A stretch of 64,000 bases of DNA from Actinomycetota bacterium (lineage in GTDB: Bacteria > Actinomycetota > Acidimicrobiia > Acidimicrobiales > Poriferisodalaceae). Both the position numbers and the translations under genes were made by a program. The stretch's first letter is position 1; the number at the start of each line of letters is the position of its first letter. Location of the stretch: contig JABABU010000036.1 of assembly GCA_014238065.1 (NCBI GenBank), forward strand, positions 115,684-179,683, written 5' to 3'. Shown here piece after piece: positions 8,599 through 17,583 of the stretch. The notes below the pieces were generated by a model. The model worked only from the letters and a program-made list of their open reading frames with translations, was not told the DNA's origin and ran no database searches.

Positions 8599-9338
8599 GC
8601 GGCCGCTGATTCCGTGAAACTGAGGAAGAGCTCGCATGCCAGGTCGGGACGTTGCAGCACCGACCCGTGTCCGACGTTGGCCATCACTTCGAGTCTGGCG
8701 CAGCGAGTCATCTCCGCAACGCTGCGGCTCGAGGCAAGGTTCGGATCGTGATCTCCTGTGGCGAGCAGGACCGGCATGGAGAGTTGCGGGATGTGCTTGG
8801 CCAGGTCTGTCTTAAGAGAAGCGCTTCGAGCGGCCCGAAGATGTTCGAGGTTCTCGTGTTCGGCGATGCCTACCGGACGCTCGAAGCGGCCGATTCCGAT
8901 CGCGTCCTGTCGTTGTAGCGCCAACCGCCGCTGCATCTTCTGTGCTTCAGGGTCTGCCACTTCGATGCTGAGATCGAACAACGCGGCGCGGTCTACCGAA
9001 TGCGGGTACATCGCAGCATGGACGAGCGCCGCACGCGACCCCCAAGCCATCGCCCACGTGATCACCGTCTCGATCTCGAGCGAGCTGAGCATCCGGTCCG
9101 CATCCTGTGCGTAGCGCTCGAAGGTGAACTGATCGGCATCGCCGTGTCGCCCAACGCTACTCTTGCCTACCCCACGGACGTCGAAACACACGAACCGGAA
9201 CTGGCCTTCGAGTCGGTCGCGAACGGTATCCCATTGACGAAGCGTGAGTCCTGCGCCGTTCCAGCACAGCACCGTCGGTGCATCGTCGGGCCCGGAGACC
9301 TCGACTTCGAGTTCCGCATCGCCCACATCGACTCGCAT
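8595..9338 (-). CDS. Alpha/beta-hydrolase-fold protein lacking the serine nucleophile
   Basis: The 247 residues form a classical alpha/beta hydrolase: LCWNGAG oxyanion strand, CFDVRGVGKSS, then the position of the nucleophile elbow, then TGDHDPN (acid) and VGHGSV (base His). The elbow reads A-M-A-W-G at residues 96-100, so the usual Ser is Ala98 (codon gct, reverse strand 9045-9047). Asp and His remain. It may be a pseudoenzyme or use another chemistry. It converges with the dioxygenase, sharing the 4 bases CTAA at the two stops. Confidence 0.82.
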   Translation of the reverse strand: MRVDVGDAELEVEVSGPDDAPTVLCWNGAGLTLRQWDTVRDRLEGQFRFVCFDVRGVGKSSVGRHGDADQFTFERYAQDADRMLSSLEIETVITWAMAWGSRAALVHAAMYPHSVDRAALFDLSIEVADPEAQKMQRRLALQRQDAIGIGRFERPVGIAEHENLEHLRAARSASLKTDLAKHIPQLSMPVLLATGDHDPNLASSRSVAEMTRCARLEVMANVGHGSVLQRPDLACELFLSFTESAAA

Positions 9339-9368
9339 ATGGCGAACCTACATGTCCGCGTCGGGGGT

Positions 9369-10454
9369 CTAGAAGTCCTCGTCGAAGGCGACTTCACCCG
9401 TCACACCCACTTGATAGGCGCTGACGGTACGTTCGAAGAAGTTCGAGAGTTCCTGGACATCTTGGAGTTCCATGAAGTCGAACGGATTCTTCGCGTTGAA
9501 CTGCTTTTCGAGACCAAGCTGCACCATCCTCTGGTCGGCGACGAACTCGAGGTATTGCCGAGTGTCTCGTAGCGAGAGCCCGGCAACACCTTCCTTCAGA
9601 AGATCTTCGGCGAAGGCGTACTCGCAGTCGACGGCCTCCTCGAGCATCTGGGCGATGTCGGCCTTCAGTTCGTCATCGAAGAGGTCAGGCTCCTCGGCTC
9701 TGACGGTGTTCACCACCTCGAACGCGAAGTTCATGTGTGCAGATTCGTCGCGAAATACCCAGTTGGTGCCGGCGGCAAGGCCGTTGAGCAGACCTTTGCT
9801 GCGAAGGAAGTACACGTAGGCGAACGCCGCGAAGAAGAAAAGACCCTCGATACATGCGGCGAAGCAGACAAGATTCATCAGAAAGCCACGCCGGTCTTCC
9901 CTGGTCTCGAGCGAAGCGAGATGCTCTATCGAGTTCATCCACTTGAAGCAGAACTCGCCCTTCTGGCGAATCGACGGGATCGTCTCGATGGCGGCGAAAG
10001 CTTCGCATCGCTCGTCATGATCTGGGATGTAGTTGTCGAGCAGCGTCAGGTAGAACTGGACGTGCTGGGCTTCCTCGAACAGTTGGCGCGACAGGTACAT
10101 CCTCGCCTCGGGCGAGTTGATGTGCTGATACAGGTTGAGCACGAGGTTGTTGGCAACGATCGAGTCACCCGTTGCGAAGAACGCAACCAGACGATTCACC
10201 AGATGACGTTCGGCGGGACTGATCTTGTGATCGAGGTCGGCCTGATCGTCCGAAAAGTCGATCTCTTCGACGGTCCACGTGTTTTTGATGGCGTCGCGGT
10301 ACATGTCGTAGAAGACCGGATACCGCATCGGGCGCAAAGTCAGATCGAAACCAGGATCGAGAATGGCCTGGGTGCTCTTGACGGCCGACGAATCAGTTTC
10401 GTCGAAGCTGTCGAAGCCGATCTCTGGGTTCGAGTAGTTGTCGGCCAGCGCCAT
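9369..10454 (-). CDS. nrdB: Ribonucleoside-diphosphate reductase small subunit (class I)
   Basis: This is the R2 radical-generating subunit that reduces NDPs to dNDPs together with NrdA. Diiron ligands are visible in FATGDSIVANN, in LFEEAQHVQFY (ExxH, with the radical Tyr 4 residues after the His, as in E. coli Y122), in CIEGLFFF and in RDESAHMNF. The 361-residue length is normal. The C-terminal tail ends in acidic EVAFDEDF, suited to binding NrdA. It lies 107 bases downstream of nrdA on the same strand. Having the Tyr argues against a tyrosine-free subclass. Confidence 0.95.
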   Translation of the reverse strand: MALADNYSNPEIGFDSFDETDSSAVKSTQAILDPGFDLTLRPMRYPVFYDMYRDAIKNTWTVEEIDFSDDQADLDHKISPAERHLVNRLVAFFATGDSIVANNLVLNLYQHINSPEARMYLSRQLFEEAQHVQFYLTLLDNYIPDHDERCEAFAAIETIPSIRQKGEFCFKWMNSIEHLASLETREDRRGFLMNLVCFAACIEGLFFFAAFAYVYFLRSKGLLNGLAAGTNWVFRDESAHMNFAFEVVNTVRAEEPDLFDDELKADIAQMLEEAVDCEYAFAEDLLKEGVAGLSLRDTRQYLEFVADQRMVQLGLEKQFNAKNPFDFMELQDVQELSNFFERTVSAYQVGVTGEVAFDEDF

Positions 10455-10561
10455 GAATGTGTGTCCATTTCTGGGATGAGTGTTGATTGCTCACGTCAGG
10501 AGCGAGCCAGTTCTCGGTTGTGGTCAGAGGGTGCCGTCGGGGTGGGACAACGACGCTCAGT

Positions 10562-12979
10562 TCAGTCGCAGGCTTCGCACGACTCGGGGTTCTCCAGAGA
10601 ACAGGCAACAGCCTCCTCCTCGGAGAATGTCTTCTTCGTCGGCGGGTCAGCTGGGCTCAGCGGAGCCGTTGCGCTGCCCCCACCTGTAGTGGTCTGGTTG
10701 ATGCGGGTCGCGGGACGGGACCGCATGTAGTAGGTCGACTTGAGGCCGGCTTTCCACGCGTAGAGGTACATCGAGCTGAGCTTGCCGATGGTCGGACTCT
10801 CCATGAACAGGTTCAGCGACTGGCTTTGATCGATGTAGGCGCCACGATCAGCTGCCATGTCGACCAGGCTTCGCATCGGCAGCTCCCATGCGGTGCGGTA
10901 CAGCGCTTTCAGGTCGTCGGGCACTCGCTCGATGTTCTGGATCGAGCCCTCAGCCCGCTTGATCTCATTGGCCACGTCCTCGTCCCACATGCCTCTGGTC
11001 TGCAGGTCACGAACCAGGTACTGGTTGATCTGGAGGAACTCGCCAGACAGCGTTTCTCGCTTGAACAGGTTCGACACCTGTGGCTCGATGCACTCATAGG
11101 CGCCGCTGATCGATGCGATGGTCGCGGTCGGGGCGATGGCGATCATGAGCGAGTTGCGAAGACCATGCTGGCGAATGCGATCTCGTAGCACTTCCCATCG
11201 TTCTGGGTCGGTTGGCTCGATGCCCTTCCACAGATCGAACTGGAGCACGCCCTGGGCAGCCCTCGTCTCGTCGAAAGCTTCGTGTCGACCGTGTTTCATC
11301 GCCAGGTCGCAGCTGGAGCTGAGCGACCAATAGTAGATCTCCTCGGAGATACGGGTGCTGAGCTCCCGTGCCTCAGCACTGTCAAAGGGCATCTTCAGCT
11401 TGAAGAACACGTCCTGGAGACCCATCAGGCCAAGGCCGATCGGGCGCCAGCGAGAGTTCGAGGCCTGCGACTGCTGAGTCGGGTAGAAATTGATGTCGAT
11501 GACCGTGTCGAGGTACGGCACCGCGGTCTGGACGACCTCAGCGAGACGCTCGAAGTCGAACTCGCCGTCACGCACCAGACGTCCGAGGTTGACAGAGCCG
11601 AGATTGCAGACCGCCGTCTCCTCGTTGCTGGTGACCTCGATGATCTCTGTGCACAGGTTCGAGAGATGCACGATATTGCCGGGTTGGCCGGTCTGGTTGC
11701 ACTTCTCGTTGCTCGAGTCTTTGAACGTCATCCAGCCGTTGCCGGTCTGGGCGAGCGTACGCATCATGCGGCTGTAGAGCGTGCGCGCCGGCACCTGACG
11801 TTCGTAGATGCCCTGGCTTTCGGCTTCCTCGTATGCCCTGCGAAAGTCATCTCCGAACAGGTCGGTGAGGTGCGGGACCTTCGCCGGGTCGAACAGACTC
11901 CATTGCCAGTCCTTCTCGACCCGCTCCATGAACAGGTCAGGAACCCAGTTTGCGAGGTTCAGGTTGTGCGCTCGGCGCGACTCGTCGCCGGTGTTGTCAC
12001 GCAGCTCGAGGAAATCCTCGATGTCAGCGTGCCAGGTCTCGAGATACACGCAGGCGGCGCCCTTGCGCTTGCCGCCCTGGTTGACCGCTTGGACAGAGCT
12101 GTCCAACGTCTTCAACCACGGCACGATACCGTTCGACAATCCGTTGGTACCACGAATGAGCGAGCCACGACTACGCACTCGGTGATAAGCGAGACCGATT
12201 CCGCCAGCGTGCTTCGAGAGCCTGGCCACATCGGTGTACTTGTCATAGATGGCGACGAGGTCGTCTTGGGGACTGTCGAGCAGATAGCACGAGCTCATCT
12301 GCGGGTGTTGTGTTCCGGAGTTGAACAACGTCGGGCTTCCAGGCAGGTACTCGAGGCTCGACAGCAGGCCGTAGAACCGAATGGCGTCCTCGGCCGACGA
12401 CGACAGACCGCACGAAACACGCATGAGGAAGTATTGGGGCGTCTCGATGACGTCTCGACGTTCCGGGTGGCGCTGGAGGTAGCGGTCGTAGACCGTCCTG
12501 AGCCCGAAGAACTCGTAGAGCTTGTTGCGCTCCGGGTCGATGGCGTCGTTGAGCTTGCGAGCGTTGGTGCGGACGAATTCGAGCACACCATCACCGATGA
12601 TGCCCTGCTCGTGCCCGAGTTCGACGGACTGGCTGAACGAGTAGACGTTCTGGTTCTGGACTTCTTTGTCGATGAAGGTGCTCAGGAGTCGGGCCGCGAG
12701 CTTGGAGTAGTTCGGCTCGTGGACGATGAGCGCAGCTGCTGTTCGGATGGACAACTCGTCGAGCTGGGTGGTGGTAGCGCCGTCGTTGAGGCCGGAGATG
12801 GTCCTGGTCGCGACACGCATGGGATCGACACCGGCCAGACCACCAGCACACCGTTGCACGGCCTTGACGATCTTGTTCACATCGACAGGTTCGTGGTGGC
12901 CGTCGCGCTTCTGGACCCGCATCATGTTCGCATCGTCGGCGACCGTCTCGTTGCCGAGTTCGTCCTCGGTTATTGCCAC
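10562..12979 (-). CDS. nrdA: Ribonucleoside-diphosphate reductase large subunit (class I)
   Basis: This is the R1 catalytic subunit with an N-terminal ATP-cone (VQKRDGHHEPVDVNKIVKAV), the active-site cysteine motifs SSCYLLDS and NLCTEI, AVCNLGSVNLG and GAYECIEPQVSNLF, and a C-terminal redox pair ending SCEACD. Length is about 805 residues. An ATG at 12985 is in frame, but GAGGAG abuts it, whereas GTG 12979 has the same Shine-Dalgarno 6 bases upstream, so the GTG start is preferred. A promoter and dyad lie at 13081-13097. The ATP-cone implies allosteric control by dATP/ATP. Confidence 0.95.
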   Translation of the reverse strand: MAITEDELGNETVADDANMMRVQKRDGHHEPVDVNKIVKAVQRCAGGLAGVDPMRVATRTISGLNDGATTTQLDELSIRTAAALIVHEPNYSKLAARLLSTFIDKEVQNQNVYSFSQSVELGHEQGIIGDGVLEFVRTNARKLNDAIDPERNKLYEFFGLRTVYDRYLQRHPERRDVIETPQYFLMRVSCGLSSSAEDAIRFYGLLSSLEYLPGSPTLFNSGTQHPQMSSCYLLDSPQDDLVAIYDKYTDVARLSKHAGGIGLAYHRVRSRGSLIRGTNGLSNGIVPWLKTLDSSVQAVNQGGKRKGAACVYLETWHADIEDFLELRDNTGDESRRAHNLNLANWVPDLFMERVEKDWQWSLFDPAKVPHLTDLFGDDFRRAYEEAESQGIYERQVPARTLYSRMMRTLAQTGNGWMTFKDSSNEKCNQTGQPGNIVHLSNLCTEIIEVTSNEETAVCNLGSVNLGRLVRDGEFDFERLAEVVQTAVPYLDTVIDINFYPTQQSQASNSRWRPIGLGLMGLQDVFFKLKMPFDSAEARELSTRISEEIYYWSLSSSCDLAMKHGRHEAFDETRAAQGVLQFDLWKGIEPTDPERWEVLRDRIRQHGLRNSLMIAIAPTATIASISGAYECIEPQVSNLFKRETLSGEFLQINQYLVRDLQTRGMWDEDVANEIKRAEGSIQNIERVPDDLKALYRTAWELPMRSLVDMAADRGAYIDQSQSLNLFMESPTIGKLSSMYLYAWKAGLKSTYYMRSRPATRINQTTTGGGSATAPLSPADPPTKKTFSEEEAVACSLENPESCEACD

Positions 12980-13361
12980 CCTCATCTCCTCTAATGCTCT
13001 TGACCCCGACTACCGCAACAACCCGCCGCAGGCTTGTGACCGACCGTCGAAACTGGCCGATTCGCCCTCCGGAGGCTCCAATATTACACCTGTGAAATTA
13101 CATCCGCGTCTAGGATTATTAGCAGGTGTGGAGGCGCCGCGTGACCATCCCCTTCTGACCTCGGCATTTGGGCTGTGGATACCCGCATCATGACAGTTGC
13201 GCGCTATTTATCGACTCTCCGTGATGGCACCTACACGGTCCGTGGGTTTTTGGCGAACTGTGGCCTATCGCCGCGCCTAACCACGCGAAGTGGTCGGCGG
13301 ACCTTCGCAGTGTCTGGCACCATGCATCTGGAACAGCGCGACACAGCCCTTCGGAGGCACC
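12980..13361. other. Divergent intergenic region between nrdA and the flavoprotein gene
   Basis: About 380 bases without a convincing gene. On the nrdA side there is a -10-like TAATAT (reverse strand), a dyad TTACACCTGTGAAA at 13084-13097, a perfect palindrome CCTCCGGAGG at 13066-13075, and a longer inverted pair ACACCTG (13087-13093) / CAGGTGT (13123-13129). On the flavoprotein side a hairpin ACCAC-GCGAA-GTGGT lies near 13279-13293. I find no tRNA or known riboswitch core. Confidence 0.5.
13081..13086 (-). promoter_or_regulatory. Putative nrdA -10 element with overlapping dyad
   Basis: The reverse strand reads TAATAT about 100 bases upstream of nrdA. It overlaps the imperfect palindrome TTACACCTGTGAAA (13084-13097), a natural operator position. 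The palindrome does not match the NrdR box as I know it, and the -35 region is poor. Confidence 0.35.
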
Positions 13362-14591
13362 GTGGCCCTCAACGAGCAGTCCTCAATTGTTGTCGTAGGA
13401 GGGTCACTCGGCGGACTCAGATGTGTCGAGGCCCTGCGCCGGCTCGGCCACACAGGGTCGCTGACCCTGGTCGGAGCCGAAGAGCACCTGCCCTACGACC
13501 GCCCTCCCCTGTCCAAAGAGGTCTTGACCGGCGAAAGGGCCCTAGGAGAAATCGCCCTCACCGACAGCGAGAAACTGACAGAGCTCGATGTCGATGTCCG
13601 ACTCGGGCAGGCCGCCACAGCGCTCGATCTAGCCGAATCAGTGGTCGAAATCGGTTCGGAAAAACTTTCTTATGGAGCAATCGTCATCGCAACCGGGTCC
13701 CATGCCAGACGTCTTCCTGGAACAGAAAATATTTCTGGCATTCACGTCATTCGGACCAACGACGACGTCGAAGCGCTCACGAAGGAACTGGTCGCGAACG
13801 CGAGTGTCGTCGTCATCGGTGGCGGTTTCATCGGAGCGGAAGCGGCGGCTTCGGCACGATCACTAGGCTGCTCGGTCACCGTGATCGAAGCCGCTTCGGC
13901 ACCGATGTCACGGGGGCTCGGCGACGAGATGGGCACCGTCTGCGGCATGTTGCACACCGACAACGGCACCGCTCTTCGCGTGGGTGTCGGCGTCGAGAAG
14001 GTCATCGCCGAAGATGGACGCGTGTCTGCGGTGCTTCTGGAAGACGGCAGTTCGCTCGATGCCGATGTCGTCATCGTCGGCATCGGGTCGGTCCCCACCA
14101 CCGAATGGCTGACGAACTCGGGACTCATCATCGACGACGGCGTCGTCTGCGACGAGACACTCGCCGCCCTCGGCGGTGGAGGCCACGTGTTCGCGGTCGG
14201 AGACGTGTGCCGGTGGTCGAACCCGTGGAACGGCGAAACCATGAGGGTCGAGCACTGGACGAACGCCGTCGAGCAGTCGTTCACCGTCGCCAAAAACCTG
14301 TTGGCCTCCGCCGGCGAGGCTGTGACCCACTCGTCTGTGCCCTTCGTATGGTCCGATCAGTACGGCCACCGGATCCAGATCGCAGGGCGCCCCGGCCCCG
14401 GTGATCGCCCGTACGTGGTCGCCGGCTCTGTCGACGATCGCTCCTTCGTCGCCGCCTACCGCAGAGGCGAATCGCTGACGGGCGTGATGGCCATCGACAT
14501 GATCAAACCCTTCGTCACCGGCCGCCGTCTCCTCATGCAACACGCCACCTGGTCCGACACCCTCGCCGCCTACGCGCCCGCGCCCGAGTAA
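13362..14591 (+). CDS. FAD-dependent ferredoxin-NAD(P) reductase-like oxidoreductase
   Basis: This 409-residue flavoprotein resembles the reductase components of Rieske dioxygenase and cytochrome P450 systems. It has two Rossmann motifs, VVVGGSLGGLRCVEAL (FAD) near residue 12 and VVVIGGGFIGAEAAASA (NAD(P)H) near residue 150, the hallmark PYDRPPLSKEVL, and FAVGDVCRW for FAD near residue 282, then a C-terminal reductase domain. It should pass electrons from NAD(P)H to a small ferredoxin. No ferredoxin or oxygenase is adjacent. The start is GTG 13362 behind GGAGG; ATG is not available there. Confidence 0.88.
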   Translation: MALNEQSSIVVVGGSLGGLRCVEALRRLGHTGSLTLVGAEEHLPYDRPPLSKEVLTGERALGEIALTDSEKLTELDVDVRLGQAATALDLAESVVEIGSEKLSYGAIVIATGSHARRLPGTENISGIHVIRTNDDVEALTKELVANASVVVIGGGFIGAEAAASARSLGCSVTVIEAASAPMSRGLGDEMGTVCGMLHTDNGTALRVGVGVEKVIAEDGRVSAVLLEDGSSLDADVVIVGIGSVPTTEWLTNSGLIIDDGVVCDETLAALGGGGHVFAVGDVCRWSNPWNGETMRVEHWTNAVEQSFTVAKNLLASAGEAVTHSSVPFVWSDQYGHRIQIAGRPGPGDRPYVVAGSVDDRSFVAAYRRGESLTGVMAIDMIKPFVTGRRLLMQHATWSDTLAAYAPAPE

Positions 14592-14783
14592 CCCCACCTC
14601 GACCCGGAACCGAAGAGCGTGGACCTCACAACGAGGTCGCGAGCCCACCGCGTTGACGATCACCAGGGTCCCGTTCCCCTCGTTCAACAACAGGTGAACA
14701 AACCCACGCTGCTCCACATGAGCGGCACCCGACCGCGGGGCTGGATGGGGTCCAGGTGCGCTGGAGTGGGTTTGCTCGTGTGG

Positions 14784-14789
14784 GATGCT
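14784..14789 (+). promoter_or_regulatory. Possible -10 element of the ABC operon
   Basis: GATGCT lies 6 bases before GTG 14796, the same spacing as other leaderless-type starts here, though the first base departs from TAnnnT. It is the main support for choosing GTG 14796. Confidence 0.35.
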
Positions 14790-14795
14790 TCTGCG

Positions 14796-15770
14796 GTGGA
14801 AAAATCAGTCGTGTCGACCGACGCGCTTTCGATGGATTTCAAGGGACATCTGGCGCTCGATTCACTCGATGTCAACATCGGGTCCGGAGTCACAGGACTC
14901 GTCGGATCGAACGGCGCAGGCAAGACGACGCTGTTCAACATCCTGCTCGGCCTGATCACACCCACATCGGGGACAGCACTCGTCGCAGGACTCGACCCGA
15001 TCAAACGCGGTGCTGCTGTCCGCGCTCGCATCGGGTTCTCACCAGAGCGCAACATCCTCCCTGAAGACATGCAGGCCTATGAGTTCGTGCGCCACCTTTC
15101 ACAGGTCAGGGGCCTCCCTGCTGCCGAGGCCAGGAGCAGGAGCTCCGACGCTCTCTGGCTGGTAGGGCTCGGCGAAGAGCGACTCCGACCCCTCGGCACG
15201 ATGTCGACAGGTCAACGGCAACGGGTGAAGCTGGCCCAAGCGCTCGCTTCCGATCCGACACTCATCTTTCTCGATGAACCGACCGACGGCCTCGATCCTG
15301 TGCAGCGAGACGAGATGCTCGAGCTCATCGGGACGATCCACGCCGACTTCGGCATCGATATCATCGTCAGCTCACATGTGCTCGAAGAGGTCGAACGAGT
15401 CTGCGACAGTGTGGTCGTGCTCGACGCCGGCCGCTGCGTGGTCACAGGCTCGGTCTCAGAGCTCATCGGCGTCATCGACACCGCCATCGAAATCGAGCTG
15501 GTCGAGATCCAGGACGACGGCTCGATTGCTGCGGTTGTCGCCTGGTTACGAGACGCTGGCCACGAAGCAACGCTCAACGGTCATGTGATTCGACTCACCG
15601 GAGAATCCGACGAGATGTTCGACGTCGCGCGCGACGCCATCGCCACGATCGGCGCACGGGTCAGACGTTTCGGGAGACACAGGACAAGCCTCGAGGAAGT
15701 GTTCCTCTCTGCATCCACCAAAATCGGCCGCCCTGCGCCCTACGCGATGAGCAACAGAGACGAGCAATGA
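14796..15770 (+). CDS. ABC transporter ATP-binding protein (ABC-2 exporter type), first copy
   Basis: This cytoplasmic ATPase subunit has Walker A GSNGAGKTT near residue 40, signature region LGTMSTGQRQRVKLAQAL, Walker B LIFLDEPTDGLDP and the switch SSHVLEE, and an extra C-terminal domain of about 100 residues as in drug/polysaccharide exporters. The frame is open upstream to 14619, but homologous sequence begins at VEKSVVSTDALSMDF; GTG 14796 gives 324 residues. The stop overlaps the following permease start as ATGA. It heads a five-gene operon that contains a second, different ATPase/permease pair. Confidence 0.9.
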   Translation: MEKSVVSTDALSMDFKGHLALDSLDVNIGSGVTGLVGSNGAGKTTLFNILLGLITPTSGTALVAGLDPIKRGAAVRARIGFSPERNILPEDMQAYEFVRHLSQVRGLPAAEARSRSSDALWLVGLGEERLRPLGTMSTGQRQRVKLAQALASDPTLIFLDEPTDGLDPVQRDEMLELIGTIHADFGIDIIVSSHVLEEVERVCDSVVVLDAGRCVVTGSVSELIGVIDTAIEIELVEIQDDGSIAAVVAWLRDAGHEATLNGHVIRLTGESDEMFDVARDAIATIGARVRRFGRHRTSLEEVFLSASTKIGRPAPYAMSNRDEQ

Positions 15771-16660
15771 CGGACTCACCCGACGCGAATGCGGGATCAG
15801 CCCAGATCCAGGACCGCGGTTACCGGACCTTCGACGGCGAACGCAACGGAGTCGCCGCCGCCATGTGGACCACGATGGTTCAGGGACTGCGGAGTGTGCT
15901 CGGCATCGGGCGCCCCGCGAAGACGAAGATCCTGCCAGTCATCTGCGCTGCGATCGCGTTCGTGGTTCCTGGCGTGTTCGTCGGTCTAGCGGTGTTCATT
16001 CCATCGGAAATCCTCGACCCGAACGAGGTCGCGACATACGCGGACTTCTACAGTTTCATCATCGCTGCGATCGTGCTGTTCACCGGCCTGGTCGCGCCGG
16101 AAGTGCTCACCGGAGACCGACGGACCGGGATGATCGGTCTCTATCTGTCGACACCACTCACTCGCACCACGTACCTGATCGCGAAAGTCGGCGCCGTCGC
16201 CGTTGCTCTCTCGATCGTGACGATCGGGCCCGGCATGCTGTTGCTGATCGGCTACACCTTCGCCGGTGCGGGGCCAGGGGGATTGATGGACTGGCTGACG
16301 ACGCTCGCTCAGATCGTCGCCGCCGGGGCAGTGATCAGCGCGGTCTATGCCGCCATCTCGATGGCGTTCTCAGCCATCACCGATCGAAGGGCGTTCGCGT
16401 CGGCCGGCACCATTCTGTGCCTCCTGGTCGCCACTTCTGTCAGCGCGTCACTGGTCGAGGGAGCAGATCTCAGCGAGAACTACCACCTGCTCAATCTGTT
16501 CGTCGCTCCGTTTGATCTCGTCGCCCACATCTACGGCGAGACCGACGGCCTCGCCTACGACCTCGCGGTGACGAGACTCATCCTCGGGAATCTTGCCTGG
16601 GTCGTGGCCGGGTTCGGGATCACGTGGTGGCGCTACCTGCGAATGGAGGTCACCCGATGA
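15767..16660 (+). CDS. ABC-2 type transporter permease, first copy
   Basis: This 297-residue integral membrane protein partners the preceding ATPase. It starts with a soluble segment containing GYRTFDGERNG, an arrangement common in bacterial ABC-2 permeases, and then has about six hydrophobic segments, for example ILPVICAAIAFVVPGVFVGL, FYSFIIAAIVLFTGLV and VGAVAVALSIVTIGPGMLLL. The conserved LTGDRRTGMIGLYLSTPLTR loop marks the coupling region. ABC-2 permeases normally export lipids, polymers or drugs; the cargo is unknown. ATGA overlaps join it to genes on both sides. Confidence 0.85.
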   Translation: MTDSPDANAGSAQIQDRGYRTFDGERNGVAAAMWTTMVQGLRSVLGIGRPAKTKILPVICAAIAFVVPGVFVGLAVFIPSEILDPNEVATYADFYSFIIAAIVLFTGLVAPEVLTGDRRTGMIGLYLSTPLTRTTYLIAKVGAVAVALSIVTIGPGMLLLIGYTFAGAGPGGLMDWLTTLAQIVAAGAVISAVYAAISMAFSAITDRRAFASAGTILCLLVATSVSASLVEGADLSENYHLLNLFVAPFDLVAHIYGETDGLAYDLAVTRLILGNLAWVVAGFGITWWRYLRMEVTR

Positions 16661-17583
16661 GCGGCGAAGCGATGATTCGAGTTGACACCGTGTCGAAGTG
16701 GTTCGGCAATGTCGTAGCAGTGTCAGAGGTCAGTTGTGAGATCAGCCAGGGTGTCACGGCGCTTCTCGGACCGAACGGCGCAGGGAAATCGACGCTGTTG
16801 CGAGTCATCGCCGGATTGACCAGACCTTCCAAGGGCAGGATCGAAGTGCTCGGTGCCGACCCCAGGGCCGACCCAGCGGTTCGGGGGCGCATCGGACTCG
16901 TACCCCAGCAGGATGCGTTGTTCGACGCACTCACCGCACGCGAGTTCGTAGAATTGGCCGCCGCCACCCACGGCATGGACGACGTGCGCGCCGCTTCCGA
17001 TCGGGCCTTGGGCATCGTCGATCTCAGCAGCACCGACACGCGTCCATGCAAGGCCTACAGCAAGGGAATGCGGCAGCGCGTCAAGGTCGCCCAGGCGATC
17101 GTGCACGATCCAGAGGTCATCATTCTCGACGAGCCACTCACCGGTCTCGACCCCGTGCAACGGCGCGCTCTCATCGCTGTGTTCCGGCGTCTTGGTGAAG
17201 ATGGAAAATGCGTTGTCGTGTCGAGCCACGTACTCGACGAAGTGGCTCGCATAGGCACTCGTGTGGTGGTCATCGCCCAAGGTCGCCTCGCGGCGACAGG
17301 CGACTTTCACGCGCTGCGCGAACTGATGGACGACAAGCCGATGAGCATCCGTGTTCTCGCCGATGATGCGAGAGCACTCGCCGGATCGCTCCTGTCGGTG
17401 AGCGGCGTCGTCGGTGTACAACTCAACAACCAGAACGAGGTCATCGTCGACTCGACCGATGTCGATGTGTTCGGGCGAGCTGTGGCACGGGTGGCCAGAG
17501 ACACCGGAGTGAGGCTCCGACATGTCGACCCGCTCGACGATGACCTCGAGTCGGTGTTCCGTTACCTCGTGGAGCGCAGATGA
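16657..17583 (+). CDS. ABC transporter ATP-binding protein (ABC-2 exporter type), second copy
   Basis: This second ATPase of the operon has 308 residues, with Walker A GPNGAGKST near residue 42, Q-loop GLVPQQDALF, signature YSKGMRQRVKVAQA, Walker B VIILDEPLTGLDP and SSHVLDE. It is clearly distinct from the first copy, so the operon probably encodes two exporters or one hetero-oligomeric exporter. ATG 16657 is picked because it overlaps the previous stop as ATGA; an upstream in-frame start at 16624 would lie inside the permease gene. Confidence 0.9.
   Translation: MSGEAMIRVDTVSKWFGNVVAVSEVSCEISQGVTALLGPNGAGKSTLLRVIAGLTRPSKGRIEVLGADPRADPAVRGRIGLVPQQDALFDALTAREFVELAAATHGMDDVRAASDRALGIVDLSSTDTRPCKAYSKGMRQRVKVAQAIVHDPEVIILDEPLTGLDPVQRRALIAVFRRLGEDGKCVVVSSHVLDEVARIGTRVVVIAQGRLAATGDFHALRELMDDKPMSIRVLADDARALAGSLLSVSGVVGVQLNNQNEVIVDSTDVDVFGRAVARVARDTGVRLRHVDPLDDDLESVFRYLVERR

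Noticed and set aside
11282..12994. 570-codon plus-strand open frame opposite nrdA
   Set aside because: It is antisense to highly conserved nrdA codons and has no family features; such long shadows are usual in high-GC genes.
12986..13361. Possible cobalamin riboswitch or tRNA in the nrdA upstream region
   Set aside because: I could not find a B12-box-like core or a T-arm; only short dyads are present.
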